Of a stretch of DNA of 64,000 bases, positions 45,340 through 57,560 are shown one piece after another; the first letter of the stretch is position 1; each line of letters opens with the position of its first letter. This DNA is from Gordius sp. MW1. Taxonomy: Eukaryota > Nematomorpha > Gordioida > Gordea > Gordiidae. A program made the position numbers and the translations under genes. The notes beneath the pieces were generated by a model. The model was given only the letters and a program-made list of their open reading frames with translations, had not been told where the DNA came from and ran no database searches. The stretch is taken from assembly GCA_964036665.1 (NCBI GenBank), contig OZ038532.1, positions 6,634,001 through 6,698,000 on the forward strand. Reading direction: 5' to 3'.

Positions 45340-45927
45340 ATTCAACACTACCTGCGACGGTCCCAAGTCCGTGTGCAAAAAGTGGAGGGTTGGCGTCAGG
45401 TCGGAAACCAGCTATAAAAACCATCTCCAAAATTATGATAGTTTCAAACAAGATTTTACAAGAAAAGGCCAGGGCGTCCTCCACAAGCGACGCGCACTGC
45501 ATACCCCGCCCGTGCAATGTGAAAAATACACTAGGGTTACTGCCCAACTCACAACGAAGGCGGTTAAGGAAATTAGTTGTTGAAAGAATGCGAATAAGGT
45601 TCTGGAATGTGGGAACGCTAACGGGAAAGAGCATCGAGGTCGCACAAATGCTAAAAAGGAGAAAGGTCCACATCGCCTGCCTACAAGAGACGAGGTGGAA
45701 AGGAACGAAAGCTCGGGATTAGGAGAAGGATACAAGCTTTTCTACAGTGGGTCACCAAATCGTAGAAACGGGGTCGGTATCGTTCTAAGCGAATCGTTTA
45801 AGGACAAGGTCATGGAAGTCAAGCGTTGTTCCGACAGGCTAATGTTGGTGAAGATTGCAGATCGGGGCCTCCTAACCGTTATGTGCGCCTGTTATGTGCG
45901 CCTATGCTCCCCAAGATAGATCCCCTC
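45340..45927 (+). pseudogene. RTE-like non-LTR retrotransposon, 5' UTR and endonuclease start
   Basis: A leader with CGACGCGCACTGCATACCCC and CAACTCACAACGAAGGCGG precedes an apurinic-endonuclease-type domain. The domain reads MRIRFWNVGTLTGKS then VAQMLKRRKVHIACLQETRW (45588-45700) and LGEGYKLFYSGSPNRRNGVG, IVLSESFKDKVMEVKRCSDR (45717-45840) and a final CAYAPQ near 45905. WNVG and QETRW are the start motifs of the endonuclease. A one-base loss near 45717 and a 13-bp tandem duplication near 45878-45903 break the frame. Homology stops at about 45927, before most of the endonuclease and all of the RT. Confidence 0.8.
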
Positions 45928-46880
45928 AGGTAACAAACAACATATAAATATGTGAAAAATGATTGCTGCTTGACACAATTAAATTTTTCTTTCAAAATGC
46001 TAAACATTATTTTTGATAGTTACATTCAATTAATAAGCCTGACATAATTATGTTTTTGCATTTAAAGTGCTAACAAATTCTGATTTAAATAGATTCTTTC
46101 AAGTAATAAAGCAACACATTTCAAACTTATTTGTATTTACAAGTCAACTAAAAATATTATTTATTAAAGTGTCTGTATAAGTAGCTAAGTATATAGGTAT
46201 AAATCTATAATAATAATCATATATTGTGCTTACATAAGTGTAAATGTATATATTTAATGCTTATATACCTATTAATATATAGATGAGTTTAAATATATAT
46301 AATACCTTAATATAATTATACATATGAACACTATTTGTGATCACACATAAAGTACTAAATGGGCAAAATATACATATTGGTTTTAGTTCTTTTGACGCAT
46401 ATTCTGCGAAGCCAATGCATTTGATTAGTTTTCCGTATTTCCAGCTTTCCACATTTTGCGTAGAAGTGGTTAAGACCAATAGTAACTTTTTTTGCCAAAA
46501 AATTAAAAGCCAAAAATTGCCTAAGTTTGAACATCTCTATTTTTGTTTTGTTTTTGGGTTATTTATTACCAAATTTTCCACATTTATAGTTTCAACCTTC
46601 TTTTATCTAATCTTATTGATTAAACCATAAATTAAAAAAAAAATTTTGGTATGAGCAAATATAGCCATTAGGGGAACAATTTTGGGGGTTGCTCTAATTA
46701 TAGGCATAAAATTTAAACCACTTGATGAAATAGGCAAATTAATATATTAATGAACGTATAAGAGTTAAAATATTGTTCTTGCAATTTTTACAAGTTTATA
46801 TTATAAAGCATATAAGTTATAGCTATTTAAAGTTTGGGGTAATTATTACCTCAAATACCATCCGTGTTCGAATTTTTGAC
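45928..46880. other. AT-rich spacer, nothing recognised
   Basis: Probably the 5' flank or left end of Helitron copy 1, but no A|TC terminus with the expected motif was found. Short frames on both strands have no features. Confidence 0.35.
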
Positions 46881-47410
46881 CCAACCTCTGAAGTGTTAAA
46901 AATGATATTCATGATTATTCATGTGCTTATATATATATTTGTAGTAAATATTTGTAATTTTTTTAATTATATTAAAAAGATATTCATGATTATTCATGTG
47001 CTTATATATATATTTGTAGTAATTTATTTATTTATCAAGATTTAAAAGAGATTTTTTTAATGGCTGAAAATTTGTAGTAATTTTTTTATTTATATTAAAA
47101 ATAATATTCATGCTTATTCCTGTGCTTATATATATATATTTGTAGTAATTTTTTTAATTATATTAAAAATGATTTTTTTTAATGGCTGAAAATTTGTAGT
47201 AATTTTTTTATTTATATTAAAAATGATATTCATGCTTATTCCTGTGCTTATATATATATATATATTTGTAGTAATTTTTTTAATTATATTAGAAATGTTA
47301 TTCATGATTATTCATGTGTATATATATATTTGTAGTAATTTTTTTAATTATATTAAAAATGATCCTACATTTGATTGTTATGATTTAAAAGATATTTTTT
47401 AATGGCTGGA
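46880..47410. repeat. AT-rich tandem repeats upstream of Helitron copy 1
   Basis: Units of variable length (about 75-120 bp) repeat ATATTCATGATTATTCATGT / ATTCATGCTTATTCCTGTGC, a (TA)n run, TTTGTAGTAATTTTTTTAAT and TATATTAAAAATGA. At least five units lie at 46905, 46980, 47105, 47225 and 47295. Confidence 0.75.
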
Positions 47411-48647
47411 AAGTATAAAGTAAATAAAATATATCTAATATATACAGCTCTTTACTTTTTACCCTCTTATTCCATTTTTTTCTTCATAGATAAATTAACA
47501 TTAAAGTAAATGCCAGCTAAACGCAAAAGGAACAATATAGGTCGTCAAACAAAAAAAAATGCAGTCAAGAAAAACAGAAGATCTCAAAGAACAGACGAAC
47601 AAATCCTACAAAACAATGCAGATATGCGTGTGAGAATGGCCCAAATACGTGGATCACAATCGCAAGAGGCACGAGATGAAAGAAATCAACAAAGACGATT
47701 AAAAAAACAAGCTCGCCGATTTGTTATCAACACACGTAGAGAAAATGACCTACACCGCCTACAAGTACATCGAGCATTTAACTCGGCATCATTCCTTCGA
47801 CTAGCATTCCACTATGAGCCAGATGTTGAATATTACGCCCATTCCAAAGTGGTCATTGGTACTATGGACAAGGTTTGTCCTCATTGTCTTGTACTTAAAT
47901 ATAAAAAGTCGGCCGGGATGTGTTGCGCATCAGGAAAAGTTCTACTAACGGATATTGAAACACCACCTGAACCATTGCACGGTTTACTTATTGGTACGGA
48001 TCCTGATTCTAGCCTGTTCCTGAAAATTCGGACATTCAATTCATGCTTCCAAATGACATAGTTCGGAGCAACAGAAATAGTTCAAAATAATGCTGCAAAC
48101 GGTCACCAATTTAATTCAACTTTTAAAATAAAAGGTCAGGTTTTTCACAAAGTGGGTTCATTGCTGCCGATGCCAAACGAATCTCTTAAATTTTTACAAA
48201 TTTACTTTATGGGTGGTGACGACTCCGAACGCGCACTCTCTAATCGCGTGGATGCACGTTGCGGCTACAACAACCTCGATTCACCTTTTGCCAGGCGTAT
48301 CATCAGCGAACTGGACATTCTGTTGAATGAGCACAATGAATTATTAAAATTATTTAAATCACGCATGCCCAAATTACTAAATGACAATTACGCTATTGTC
48401 ATCGATTTTGATAAAACACCAGTTGAAGAGCACATTCATAGATTCAATGCACCTAAAGTTGACGACTTTGCCGGAATCATGGTTGGGGACCGTACGGCTT
48501 CTCGCCAAATCGTGATTCGAAGAAGAGATAACAATATTCAGTTCATTGCTGATACCCACCGTTCATATGACGCTCTCCAATATCTAATTTTTTGGAAAGG
48601 ACAAGATGGATATTGCATAAACATTAAACGACGAGATCCCCTAACAG

Positions 48648-49110
48648 GTACTTTATTCTTTATTAAAAACATGATTAAGGGAGACCGGGACTATCGGAGA
48701 TAAAAAATGGAAATCGTCAAAACTAACACGATTTACCCATTGAAGCCCACCGTCGTATATATCATACGCATAGTGTATTGTTTAATTTGCACACTTAAAG
48801 AAATTTTGATTTATCAAATATAGTGAATAATCTAGTTTAAGATGTGATTAATCATACTAATAAATCATTTTTATTTTTTTTGCTTATTAATTGACTTTCA
48901 TATATCATTAAAAAAGTAATACTTTTAAAAATCAGCGAAAATTGGACCCTCTTTAACTATTTGTTTAAGTTTTTTTGCATAATAAACACTTACCAATTAT
49001 ATTTGATATGGGGGGGGGCTAATTAACCGAGAAGATACGTATAGACCCGAGACAGGTATAGCCCCGATCTCCCCTACTCATTTAATTAATTTGAATGCAC
49101 ATTATTACAG
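48648..49110 (+). other. 463-bp intron in Helitron copy 1, almost filled by a MITE
   Basis: CTAACAG^GTACTT...ATTATTACAG^GAGCC; joining gives PLTGAETNKK, matching PVNGAATNSK in Helitron copy 2, which has no intron here. Phase 1. Subtracting the 397-bp MITE and one TA leaves 64 bp, close in size to introns of the secreted-protein genes. Confidence 0.8.
48678..49074. mobile_element. GGGGAGACC-family TA-target MITE (397 bp) inside a Helitron intron
   Basis: The left end AGGGAGACCGGGAC and right end GCCCCGATCTCCCC are inverted at 11 of 14 positions. TA flanks both ends (48676-48677, 49075-49076). The interior is shorter and more diverged than in the 0.9-kb copies. Confidence 0.75.
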
Positions 49111-50104
49111 GAGCCGAAACAAACAAGAAGGTTAGCTCTAAGGATTTTTATGCATATCGTTTGATGATTAGACGCGGTCAAGACAACGTCATACTACGAT
49201 GTCGTTAGCTTTGCCAACAATTCATGGTCGACATGTATGTGAAGATAGAGAGCGAACGTCTACGATATTTAAGATATAACCAAGAAACTGCGTGCGGAAG
49301 AATATATTCACTTACGAGACGCTATTGCGAACAACGCCGACACTGCTGACATTGGTAACTTTATTATTCTATCGTCATCGTACGTAGGGAGTCCACGTCA
49401 CATGCAAGAATACATACAGGATGCTATGGCTTACGTACGCGAATACGGACGACCGTGTTTTTTTATTACGTTTACATGTTATCCAAAATGGCAGGAGATT
49501 ACATCATTGTTATTACCAGGACAAAATGCCATAAATCGTCATGACATTACGGCACGGGTCTTTAAACAAAAATTAAAGTCTTTCATTAATTTCATTACAA
49601 AATTACATATATTTGGCCCTGCACGTTGCTGGATGTATTCGGTTGAGTGGCAAAAGCGAGGATTACCTCATGCTCACATTTTGATTTAGTTCGTCGACAA
49701 AATACTTCCAGAAGACATTGATAGTTTAATTTATGCAGAAATTCCTAATCCTTCTACTGATCAATTATTGTTTGATATTGTCACTACAAACATGATTTAT
49801 GGCCCATGTGGATATTTGAATCGTTCATCGCCTTCGTACAAAGTGTTTTCCTAAAAATTTCATCAATGATACGGTCACACATGTCGATGGATATCCTATA
49901 TATCGTCGGAGAAGTACCGATAATGGCGGACAAATATTTACTAAAACTATCAGTAACGTAGCCATTGACATTGACAATCGTTGGGTTGTACCCTATTCAC
50001 ATTTGTTATGTAAAACATTCAATGCTCATATTAATGTTGAGTTTTGCAGTTCGGTGAAGAGCATCAAATATATATGCAAGTATGTGAATAAAGGAAGTGA
50101 TATG

Positions 50105-50559
50105 TAATAAATTCCTTTAAAAAAACATATGAATTTATATATATCAAGGGCTCTTGTTGTCAGGTCCTCCCCAAAACAGGGAGGCCAATATTTTCCTCTT
50201 TCTTTAAACTACCAGTAATATATATTTTATTTTCCACACGAAAATGTAAGAAAGAATGATTATAATTATCTGATATTTCAATATACAGCTATCGACGCTT
50301 ATATCAAATCAATTATGCCTGTTCATTAATAATAATAGATACGAAAATGATTCAAGCGATGTGCTATAATAATCGATAATAATATGACATTGAATCATCG
50401 TGACTCCTCTACATAGTGTATGAAATGAATATATAAATAACGTATAGTGGGTTGGAAACGTAATTTTGATTGATGCTATGTGTGTTGTTGGTTAGTACAA
50501 ACTAACATTTAATATTAAGGATTATAAGATCAAATTGGCATATCATGGCATATGCCACA
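50105..50559. mobile_element. 455-bp insertion in Helitron copy 1 (solo-LTR-like)
   Basis: The insert is flanked by a perfect 5-bp duplication, ATATG (50100-50104 and 50560-50564). Removing insert and one duplicate joins GSD to MVVF, matching GSDMAVF of copy 2. The 5-bp target and CCACA right end suggest a solo LTR, but the left end (TAATAAATTCC after ATATG) lacks an unambiguous TG. A CCTCC...GGGAGG-type word pair lies near 50163-50195. No coding. Confidence 0.65.
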
Positions 50560-52118
50560 ATATGGTTGTATTTAGAATTGCTAATACCAATTTGAATGCT
50601 CTTCCATTGAATAACAATGATGAAATAACTATACATAAGCTTCAATCAAGCTGATTGGCGGATCTTTGGTCTCCCTCTTCATGAACGGGATCCAGCTATT
50701 ATCCATTTAGCTGTCCATCTAGAAAACGGCCAGCGTGTATTTTTCACGAACGAGACCGCGCTTGATCGTGTTATTAATCCACCAAAAACTACACTCACCG
50801 ATTTTTTGGAATTGTTTAATCGTGCCGATGATTTTGATGCCTTCGTGCGAACATTACCTATTCAGAAGTACCCAGCTTTTTTACGTGGACTCAATCGAAA
50901 AAATAGATGCCCCGCAAGCAAGAATACATGTCCTGGTTTATTCAAATTAAACATTTTGGGTCGTGTTATACAGTGAATCCTAGACAAACTGAGTGCTTTT
51001 ATCTGCGATCGTTGTTAGTAAATGTCACCGGCCCATTGTCATTTCACGATATACGTAAAGTAAATGGACATCAGTATCCAACGTATAAAGATGCATGCCT
51101 TGCTCTAGGCTTGCTAGAAAGATATAACCATTGGGACAGTTTGCTTACTGAAGCAGCATTAAACTAAACAGCAACACTAATTCGTCTACTATTTGCTATA
51201 GTGTAGACTACATGTTTCCCGGCCCGAGCACACACGTTGTGGGATAAGCACAAAGATTCAATGGCTGATGATATATTACATCGATATCGTTCAAGGTGCA
51301 ACTATCTATCGTTATTATTCAGCGATGCTATGTACAATGAAGCATTGATAGCTATTGAGGATCTTTGCATTGTCATTGCCAATTTAAAAATTAGTCATTT
51401 TGGTATGAGTTCACCAAATCGAAGTGCATCTGAATTACCAACACTGATACAGTCTTGAACTGCAATACAATACTGTAGAAATGGCAGCAATTGTTACTCG
51501 CAATGTCCCACTACTAACTGATAAAGAAAAAACCATTTACGACCGAATTAGGCTGGCAGTTTCGGCAGGACAAGGTGGTTTTTTTTTTGGATGCACCAGG
51601 TGGAACTGGCAATTCTCATTTCGATAATTCTCGCCGAGATACGATCAAAAAATGGCATCGCATTGGCCGTTGCATCATCTGGCATTGCAGCAACTTTATT
51701 AGATGGAGGCAGAACACCTCATTCTGCATTTAAGCTGCCACTAAATATCCAAAATAACCCAGAGGCATTGTGCAACATAAAAAAAGTCGTCTATGGCCAC
51801 AGTACTCAAACGGTGTAAAGTTATCATATGGGATGAATGTACTCTGGCACACAAACATTCCCTTGAGGCATTGGACAGGACATTGAAGGATATAAAAAAC
51901 AATGACAAACTATTGGCGGCATTCTGTTAATCCTTTCAGGTGATTTCAGACAAACACTTCCCGTCATTCCACGTTCAACGTACGCTGATTAGATCAACGC
52001 TTGCTTGAAATCATCGTCATTGTGGCGTGATGTTGAAAAGTTAGAACTGAAATTAGACATGCGCGTTCATATGCTTAACGATCCATCTGCTGAAACATTC
52101 TCAAAACTGGATAAATAG

Positions 52119-52239
52119 AAATAATACTAACTTTAATTATTCATGCAGAAAAGTAGTGATGCGTTATATAGAAAGTTATAGGTTGGGGTAAGAGATGCTT
52201 CGCAACTTAACTTCTGCCTTAGAAAGGAACAAATTGCTA
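52119..52239. other. junction between the two tail-to-tail Helitrons
   Basis: Homology to copy 1 stops near 52118. The copy 2 coding end (..NIVYPQAS, stop) lies near 52240. The ~120 bp between has no recognisable Helitron 3' hairpin-CTRR end for either copy, so both are 3'-truncated or rearranged here. Confidence 0.5.
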
Positions 52240-55200
52240 TGATGCTTGGGGATAGACAATATTTTTGATCATGTTATTTTCTGTGTAGATATAGAGATTT
52301 AGTGGATTGCCGACGCGCGAACATGCAACATATAATTGTCCATGTGAGAAACAATCTGTTTCTAAATCGATTCCACAAATTGCAAGGGACTGGTCTTGAG
52401 CTTTGTTAATGGTTATAGCAAATGCGAGTTTGAAAGGAAACTACGATCTTTTAAATTCAAAGGGCATATCTGTTGGAATTAAAGGGATCCGTGGTATGAA
52501 GACATCTTCTCCCGTAAAGGGTCCAGTCAAAATCGTGGCCTCAACAACGTTACACATTAAGCGTTTAATAGCAAGACGTGTGCCATTGCAAAGTTTTGGC
52601 TGATTAATATTTTGCATTTAATAATCGGTACCCCAATTTTCAAATGCAAAACGTGTGGGTCGTATGCCTGGAAGATCTAGCGAATTTAAAAATTTAATCG
52701 GATAATTAAGAGCGTCATCAGCACTAACAACAGTGTCAACCGACTTGTAGGTGACTGGACTGCTGTGAATGGTAAACAGAATGAGATTGTTAAGTGCGTG
52801 GACGGCTTTATTCTTTGGGGCGAGAATTGCCCGTTGACGGAGCTAAATTGGATCTAGATAATGGGTGTTAATATTTGGAAAAACGTTTTCCACCAAAGCT
52901 GTTTTGGACGGCACAAAATGGCAGAAGTTGTTAGGAAATAAAATCCGTCCTGAGTTTATATCAACGGGCACGGTTCCGTTTCCAATTTCTAGCAATTGAT
53001 GGGAGAATAACTCACATGCTTGATCATTTTGTAACACTACACGCATATTAGTAGTTAAATTTAAGGTTTTGACGTAAGGCCACAAATGAGAATATTTAAG
53101 GCGAGCATTGATCTCGTCAGCAGGGGTTGATCGAGGAAGCACTGATAAAGTTTGCCTAAAATCTCCTGCAAGCAATAAAAATGCGCCACTAAAAGGTCTG
53201 GAATCGCGCCGCAAATCTTGCAAAGAACGATCTAGAGCTTCTAGCGATTTTTTATGGGCCATTGTGCATTCATCCCCAACGATAAGTTTGCACCTTTCTA
53301 ATACTTTACCCATTCCAGTTGCTCGTGAAACGTTGCACATGGGAGTTTCGCTATAATGAATGTTTAAAGGCAATTTTAAAGCAGAATGTGCAGTTTTACC
53401 ACCAGGCAACAATGTCGCAGCTATTCCGGAAGATGCAAAAGCCACGGCTATTTCATTTTGAGATCGAATAGTTGCAAGAAGTAATGTCAATAGGAATGTT
53501 TTACCGGTTTCTCAGGAGCATCTAAAAATTTCTCCAGAACATTTATTAACAGCTAATAATATTTTATCATAAATGGCCTTTTGTTAAAGTGTTAGCCTTG
53601 GAACATTAGAGCGCACATAACACAAAAAATCTTCCTGGTTATAATTATGTTCACGATAAAATTCTGCATGGATTGGAGCGGCAGAAGAGCGAATTGGCGC
53701 AGGCATACCCAATTGTATTAAAACTTTGTTCCCGATTTTTAAGCATAAATCTTTAAGAGTAATTAAGGTTTGGTTATAATGTTGTAACATTTGAGGCATG
53801 TTAATGATAGAATGGGAAGTACTATTCCTATGAATATTATCTTCTGCCATGTGTGCTTTATATTTATCCCATAGAGATTTAGGATTTGATGGAGAGCAAG
53901 AAGTCAATATAATCGCAAACAATGCTCGGATTTGTTTTGGATTAGAAGTATGACACGCCTCACTAATGCGTTCATCCCAATGATTGTCGTGCTCTAATAG
54001 ATGCATAGCTTGGCATGCACTGCGGAAAGTGGGATGTAATACGCCGTCGACCATTTTTAACTCCTGGAAACACGTAGGACCATGTACCTTAATTAAAAGC
54101 ATGCGAAGGAAGAAACATTTATCTTGATTGGGATGGATAGTATATAATCGACCTATCGCATTATCAAATATGTCAGAGTGTCCAGTGACACGCTTTCCAC
54201 GTTTGCGACGGTAAAAGGATCTGCTACGCGAATTCCATGTGTAGTAGGTAGTTACATAGAGCAGCGTCTGCGCAAAAACATCATGTTGGCATAGCTTGAA
54301 GAAAACTGTTAGCGTTGTGTCGGGAGGGTTAGAGGCGATTTGTTGAACATTTGCATTTGTAAAATAAACGCGCTGTCCATTTTCTAGTTGAACAGCTAAG
54401 TGAACCACAGCAGGACTACGGTCATGTATAGGGAAAGATAGAATACGCCACACAGCTTCTTACAGCTAATGTATCTTCCAGCTTGATACTGTGCGATTTC
54501 ATCGGAGTGAAGGCTCCCTAATTGGGCTATGCTATCTAGTTGAACAATAAAAACTGCCATATCACTGCCTTTGTTTACTATTTACAAATATATTTGATGG
54601 ATTTAACGGAGTTACAATAATCAACGTTGATGTGAGCTTTGTATAAATTTAAGAGCAGAGGACTATATGGAACAACCCATCGGTTATCCACCTCGACCGT
54701 TGCATTGCGTATGGGGATGGTTGCTACGTTACCACCATCTTCTATCGATCTTCTTTTGTACAAAGGGTATCCATCGTTGCCCGTAACTGTATTACATACT
54801 AAGCTTCGAGGATATCGCTTAGAGCATTTGCCGTCTATCATGCATGGCGATCTTGGATTGAGTGTTCCGCAAGGGCCGTGTATCATATTTTACGTAAAAA
54901 TTTGGTACAATTCGTTATCTAGGTTAGGGTTGGGAATTTCAGCACATATTAAAGTATCGATTTTGTTTGAAGTGATCTTGCTATATAGCCATATGAGTAT
55001 TGGGCACGCGGCAAACCTATCTTTTGCCATTCGACGGAATTCATCCAGCAACGCACAGACCCAAATACCTCCAGCTTAACAATGAGATTAATCAGTGATT
55101 TAATCTTTGGCGGAAAACGCGGGCGGTAATGTCATGCCTATCGAGAGGTAATTGTCCAGGAAACAAAAGGTCTTGTATGTCGTCCCATGCTGGGTTGCTT

Positions 55201-56499
55201 GTAAAATTTATGAATAGGTCCGGACGACCGTAGTTAAGAACATAGGCAATTGAATGTTGAGCGTATTCATGCATATGGCCTTCCTGTATAGGATGAAGGC
55301 AAAATGGTAAACCTCCCAACGGTAATGGTATTAGCGTCGTTACGAACTGCATCGCGCAAATGGATATATTCTTCTGAGCGAAGTTTAGTCTGATAAGCGG
55401 ATGAATAACAAACGCTCCGATTCAATTTTGGCATACATATCGACGATGTATTGGTGAAATAATTGGCGGCATTTTAAAATATAATTGTCCCCGTCCGCTC
55501 GAACCATTATTCTGTATAAATAATAGTTCATAGCGCTGCATTTTGAGTTAGTAGCTGCGCCATTGACGGGATTTATCATTTTAACGTTAAAATGATATCC
55601 GTCAGCACCATCCCAAATAAAAGTGGATATTAAGGGGGGGGGGGTCATAGCAGCGATGAGTGTCAGCAACATTTAGAATCGTTTCAAACTTCTCCCATGT
55701 TCACCGGGAGGAGTTTTGTCAGCATGGATGACTATTTTGTGGGTATCTGAAGGCATGTCCAGTGCTGTTTTGAACAAACGCACTAAATTATTATTAACAT
55801 CAAGAAGCAACTGAAGTTGTGAAACAATGGATTTTTTTAAACCGCTAAAAATGCTAAGGCGTGCATCTAATTCTATCTCATCATCCCCGATAAAATAGAG
55901 TTGTAGGTACTTATGTTGCCCTTCAGGCAATGGAGGGAGGGAGCCAGCTCTATGATAGATTTGGCCTTTTACCTGAATGTTGGCATAAATTGTGTGGTTA
56001 TAACATCAGCGCCAAACGACGTCATTTGGAAGCAGGAATTATATTTCCTGATGTTTGATAGGAAATGTTTCGAATCGGTAGTATAACCAGCCATCAATGT
56101 TTGTAATGGCTCAGGCGGTTCTGCAAGTTGAGGCAGTTTAACTTTCACAGCTGCGTAACACATTCTAGTCGTTTCTCAAGCAAATTTGAGAGCTTTGCAA
56201 TGAGGACACACAATAGTCATGGTACCAATGAGAACATGTCGACGTAAACTTTTAACATTAGATGGGTAAGAAAACGCTACGCGGTTGCCTGCGGGTAATG
56301 GCTGAGCACGGGAAGGTGGCTGAGGCAGAGTTGCAGACTGTTGTAGTTCATTTTCAAGCCCAAGAGCACGCAATCGATTCGCATTTCGTGTACTACGTCC
56401 AATAGATGTTTTCATGGGGCGCATGAATCTAAAGTCGATATACCAAGAAAAAGAAAATTAAAAATACATGAATAGGTCAAATTGTATGCTAAATATATT

Positions 56500-57400
56500 A
56501 AAGTAAAAATGTAGTATTTACAAAAATCAATTGATATTGTCTAAAATATGGATGACATATATAAAAGATGGTAAAATTTTTAATAATGCTATTAAATAAA
56601 CATATAATAAGCATAAACAAAACATATAAGTATCTAATATTGATAAATAAATTGGTATTAAATTGACATTTAAAAAATATAAACATGAAATGAAAAATTG
56701 GGATATACATGGCATTGCTATGAAAATTTTTATATTGAATATATGAAATTTAAAATGTGATTAACTTTCTAAAATTATAATTATTTATTGTTTGATGTTG
56801 ACAGGTAAATTAGCATTAAATTTACTATTGTTATATAATTCTAAATCTCTGAGGATAAACAACATAGACTTTAATAATGATATTTTAAATTAGATTTTGA
56901 ATAATCATTAAAATTGCTAACAATAAAATAAATATAATAAAACAAAACATATAAGTTGTTGTTTTCCTAATTGTGTAATAATATTGATAAATGAATTGGT
57001 ATTGAATGTTTTCCTAATTGTGTAATATTGATAAATGAATTGGTATTGAATTGACTTAAGCCTTACAATTAAAAAGCTATAAAGATGAAATTAGAATTTA
57101 AGATAGCATTGCATTGCTATGAAAATATAATTATATTAAATATATGGATTTTAAATATGATGAACTTTCCTAAAATTGTAATTATTTATTGCTTGATGTT
57201 GGCAAGTAAATTAGTATTAAATTTATTGTTAAGACTCTAAATCTCTGAGGATATTACTTAACTAACATAAACTTTAATAAAGTTTAAAAATATTGTAAAT
57301 TAAATTTTAAATAACCATATATATCAATTGTTATCAATAAAATAACTACTATAAAACAAAACATATATGTTGTTGGTTTCCTTATTGTTGTAGTTGCGCG
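56500..57400. repeat. ~400-bp tandem repeat in the Helitron copy 2 leader
   Basis: Two units start GCATTGCTATGAAAAT (56711 and 57112) and share TTATTTATTGYTTGATGTTG, CTCTAAATCTCTGAGGATA, and CAAAACATATAAGTTGTTG. A third partial unit lies at 58340-58440, so the array was interrupted by the insertion at about 57414-58310. Confidence 0.7.
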
Positions 57401-57413
57401 CATTCGCAACCAG

Positions 57414-57560
57414 TAGTGTTTCGATCTCGTCTCGTCTCGGTCTCGAAAACAAAATCTCGTCTCGTCTCGGGAGCGATTAGGAAAATCTCGATCTCGTCTC
57501 GTCTCGGTCTAGAAAAATCTCGGTCTCGTCTCGTCTCGACGAGAATTCTCGTCTCGTCTC
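57414..57560. repeat. CGAGACGAG-type element end inside the Helitron leader
   Basis: TAGTGTTTCGATCTCGTCTC then repeated CTCGTCTCGTCTCGGTCTCG words is the reverse complement of the end at 41890-41922. It interrupts the ~400-bp tandem array. The other end is not clear. The frame 57416-57619 is repeat translation. Confidence 0.65.

Larger units (their letters stand above)
47510..52118 (+). pseudogene. autonomous Helitron copy 1 (Rep/helicase), decayed and 3'-truncated
   Basis: A basic N-terminus (MPAKRKRNN) leads to the zinc-binding motif VCPHCL...MCC (about 47875-47930) and PPEPLHGLL. A TAG at 48059 replaces a residue of FQMTxFGA. TASRQIVIRRRDNNIQFIAD and ALQYLIFW (48500-48590) precede an intron (48648-49110). 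HUH Rep follows, with PCFFITFTCYPKW and GLPHAHIL (CATGCTCAC, 49669-49677), then YICKYVNKGSD (50067-50100). A 455-bp insert (50105-50559) precedes MVVFRIANTN, RIFGLPLHERDPAIIHLA and HLENGQRVFF. The helicase has DAPGGTGN (Walker A lysine replaced by Asn), SSGIAATLLDGG, WDECTLAHKHSLEALDR and a DFRQTLPV segment, ending abruptly near 52118. Several frameshifts and stops occur. The family makes a rolling-circle transposase. Confidence 0.88.

Noticed and set aside
46140..46280. A 5' terminus for Helitron copy 1 at ATCTATAATAATAATC
   Set aside because: It lacks the ACCGATTT-type motif seen inside the other two Helitron left ends, so the boundary cannot be supported.
52119..52239. A Helitron 3' end (hairpin + CTRR) for copy 1 or copy 2
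   Set aside because: No stem-loop followed by CTRR could be found; only CTAA words without a hairpin.
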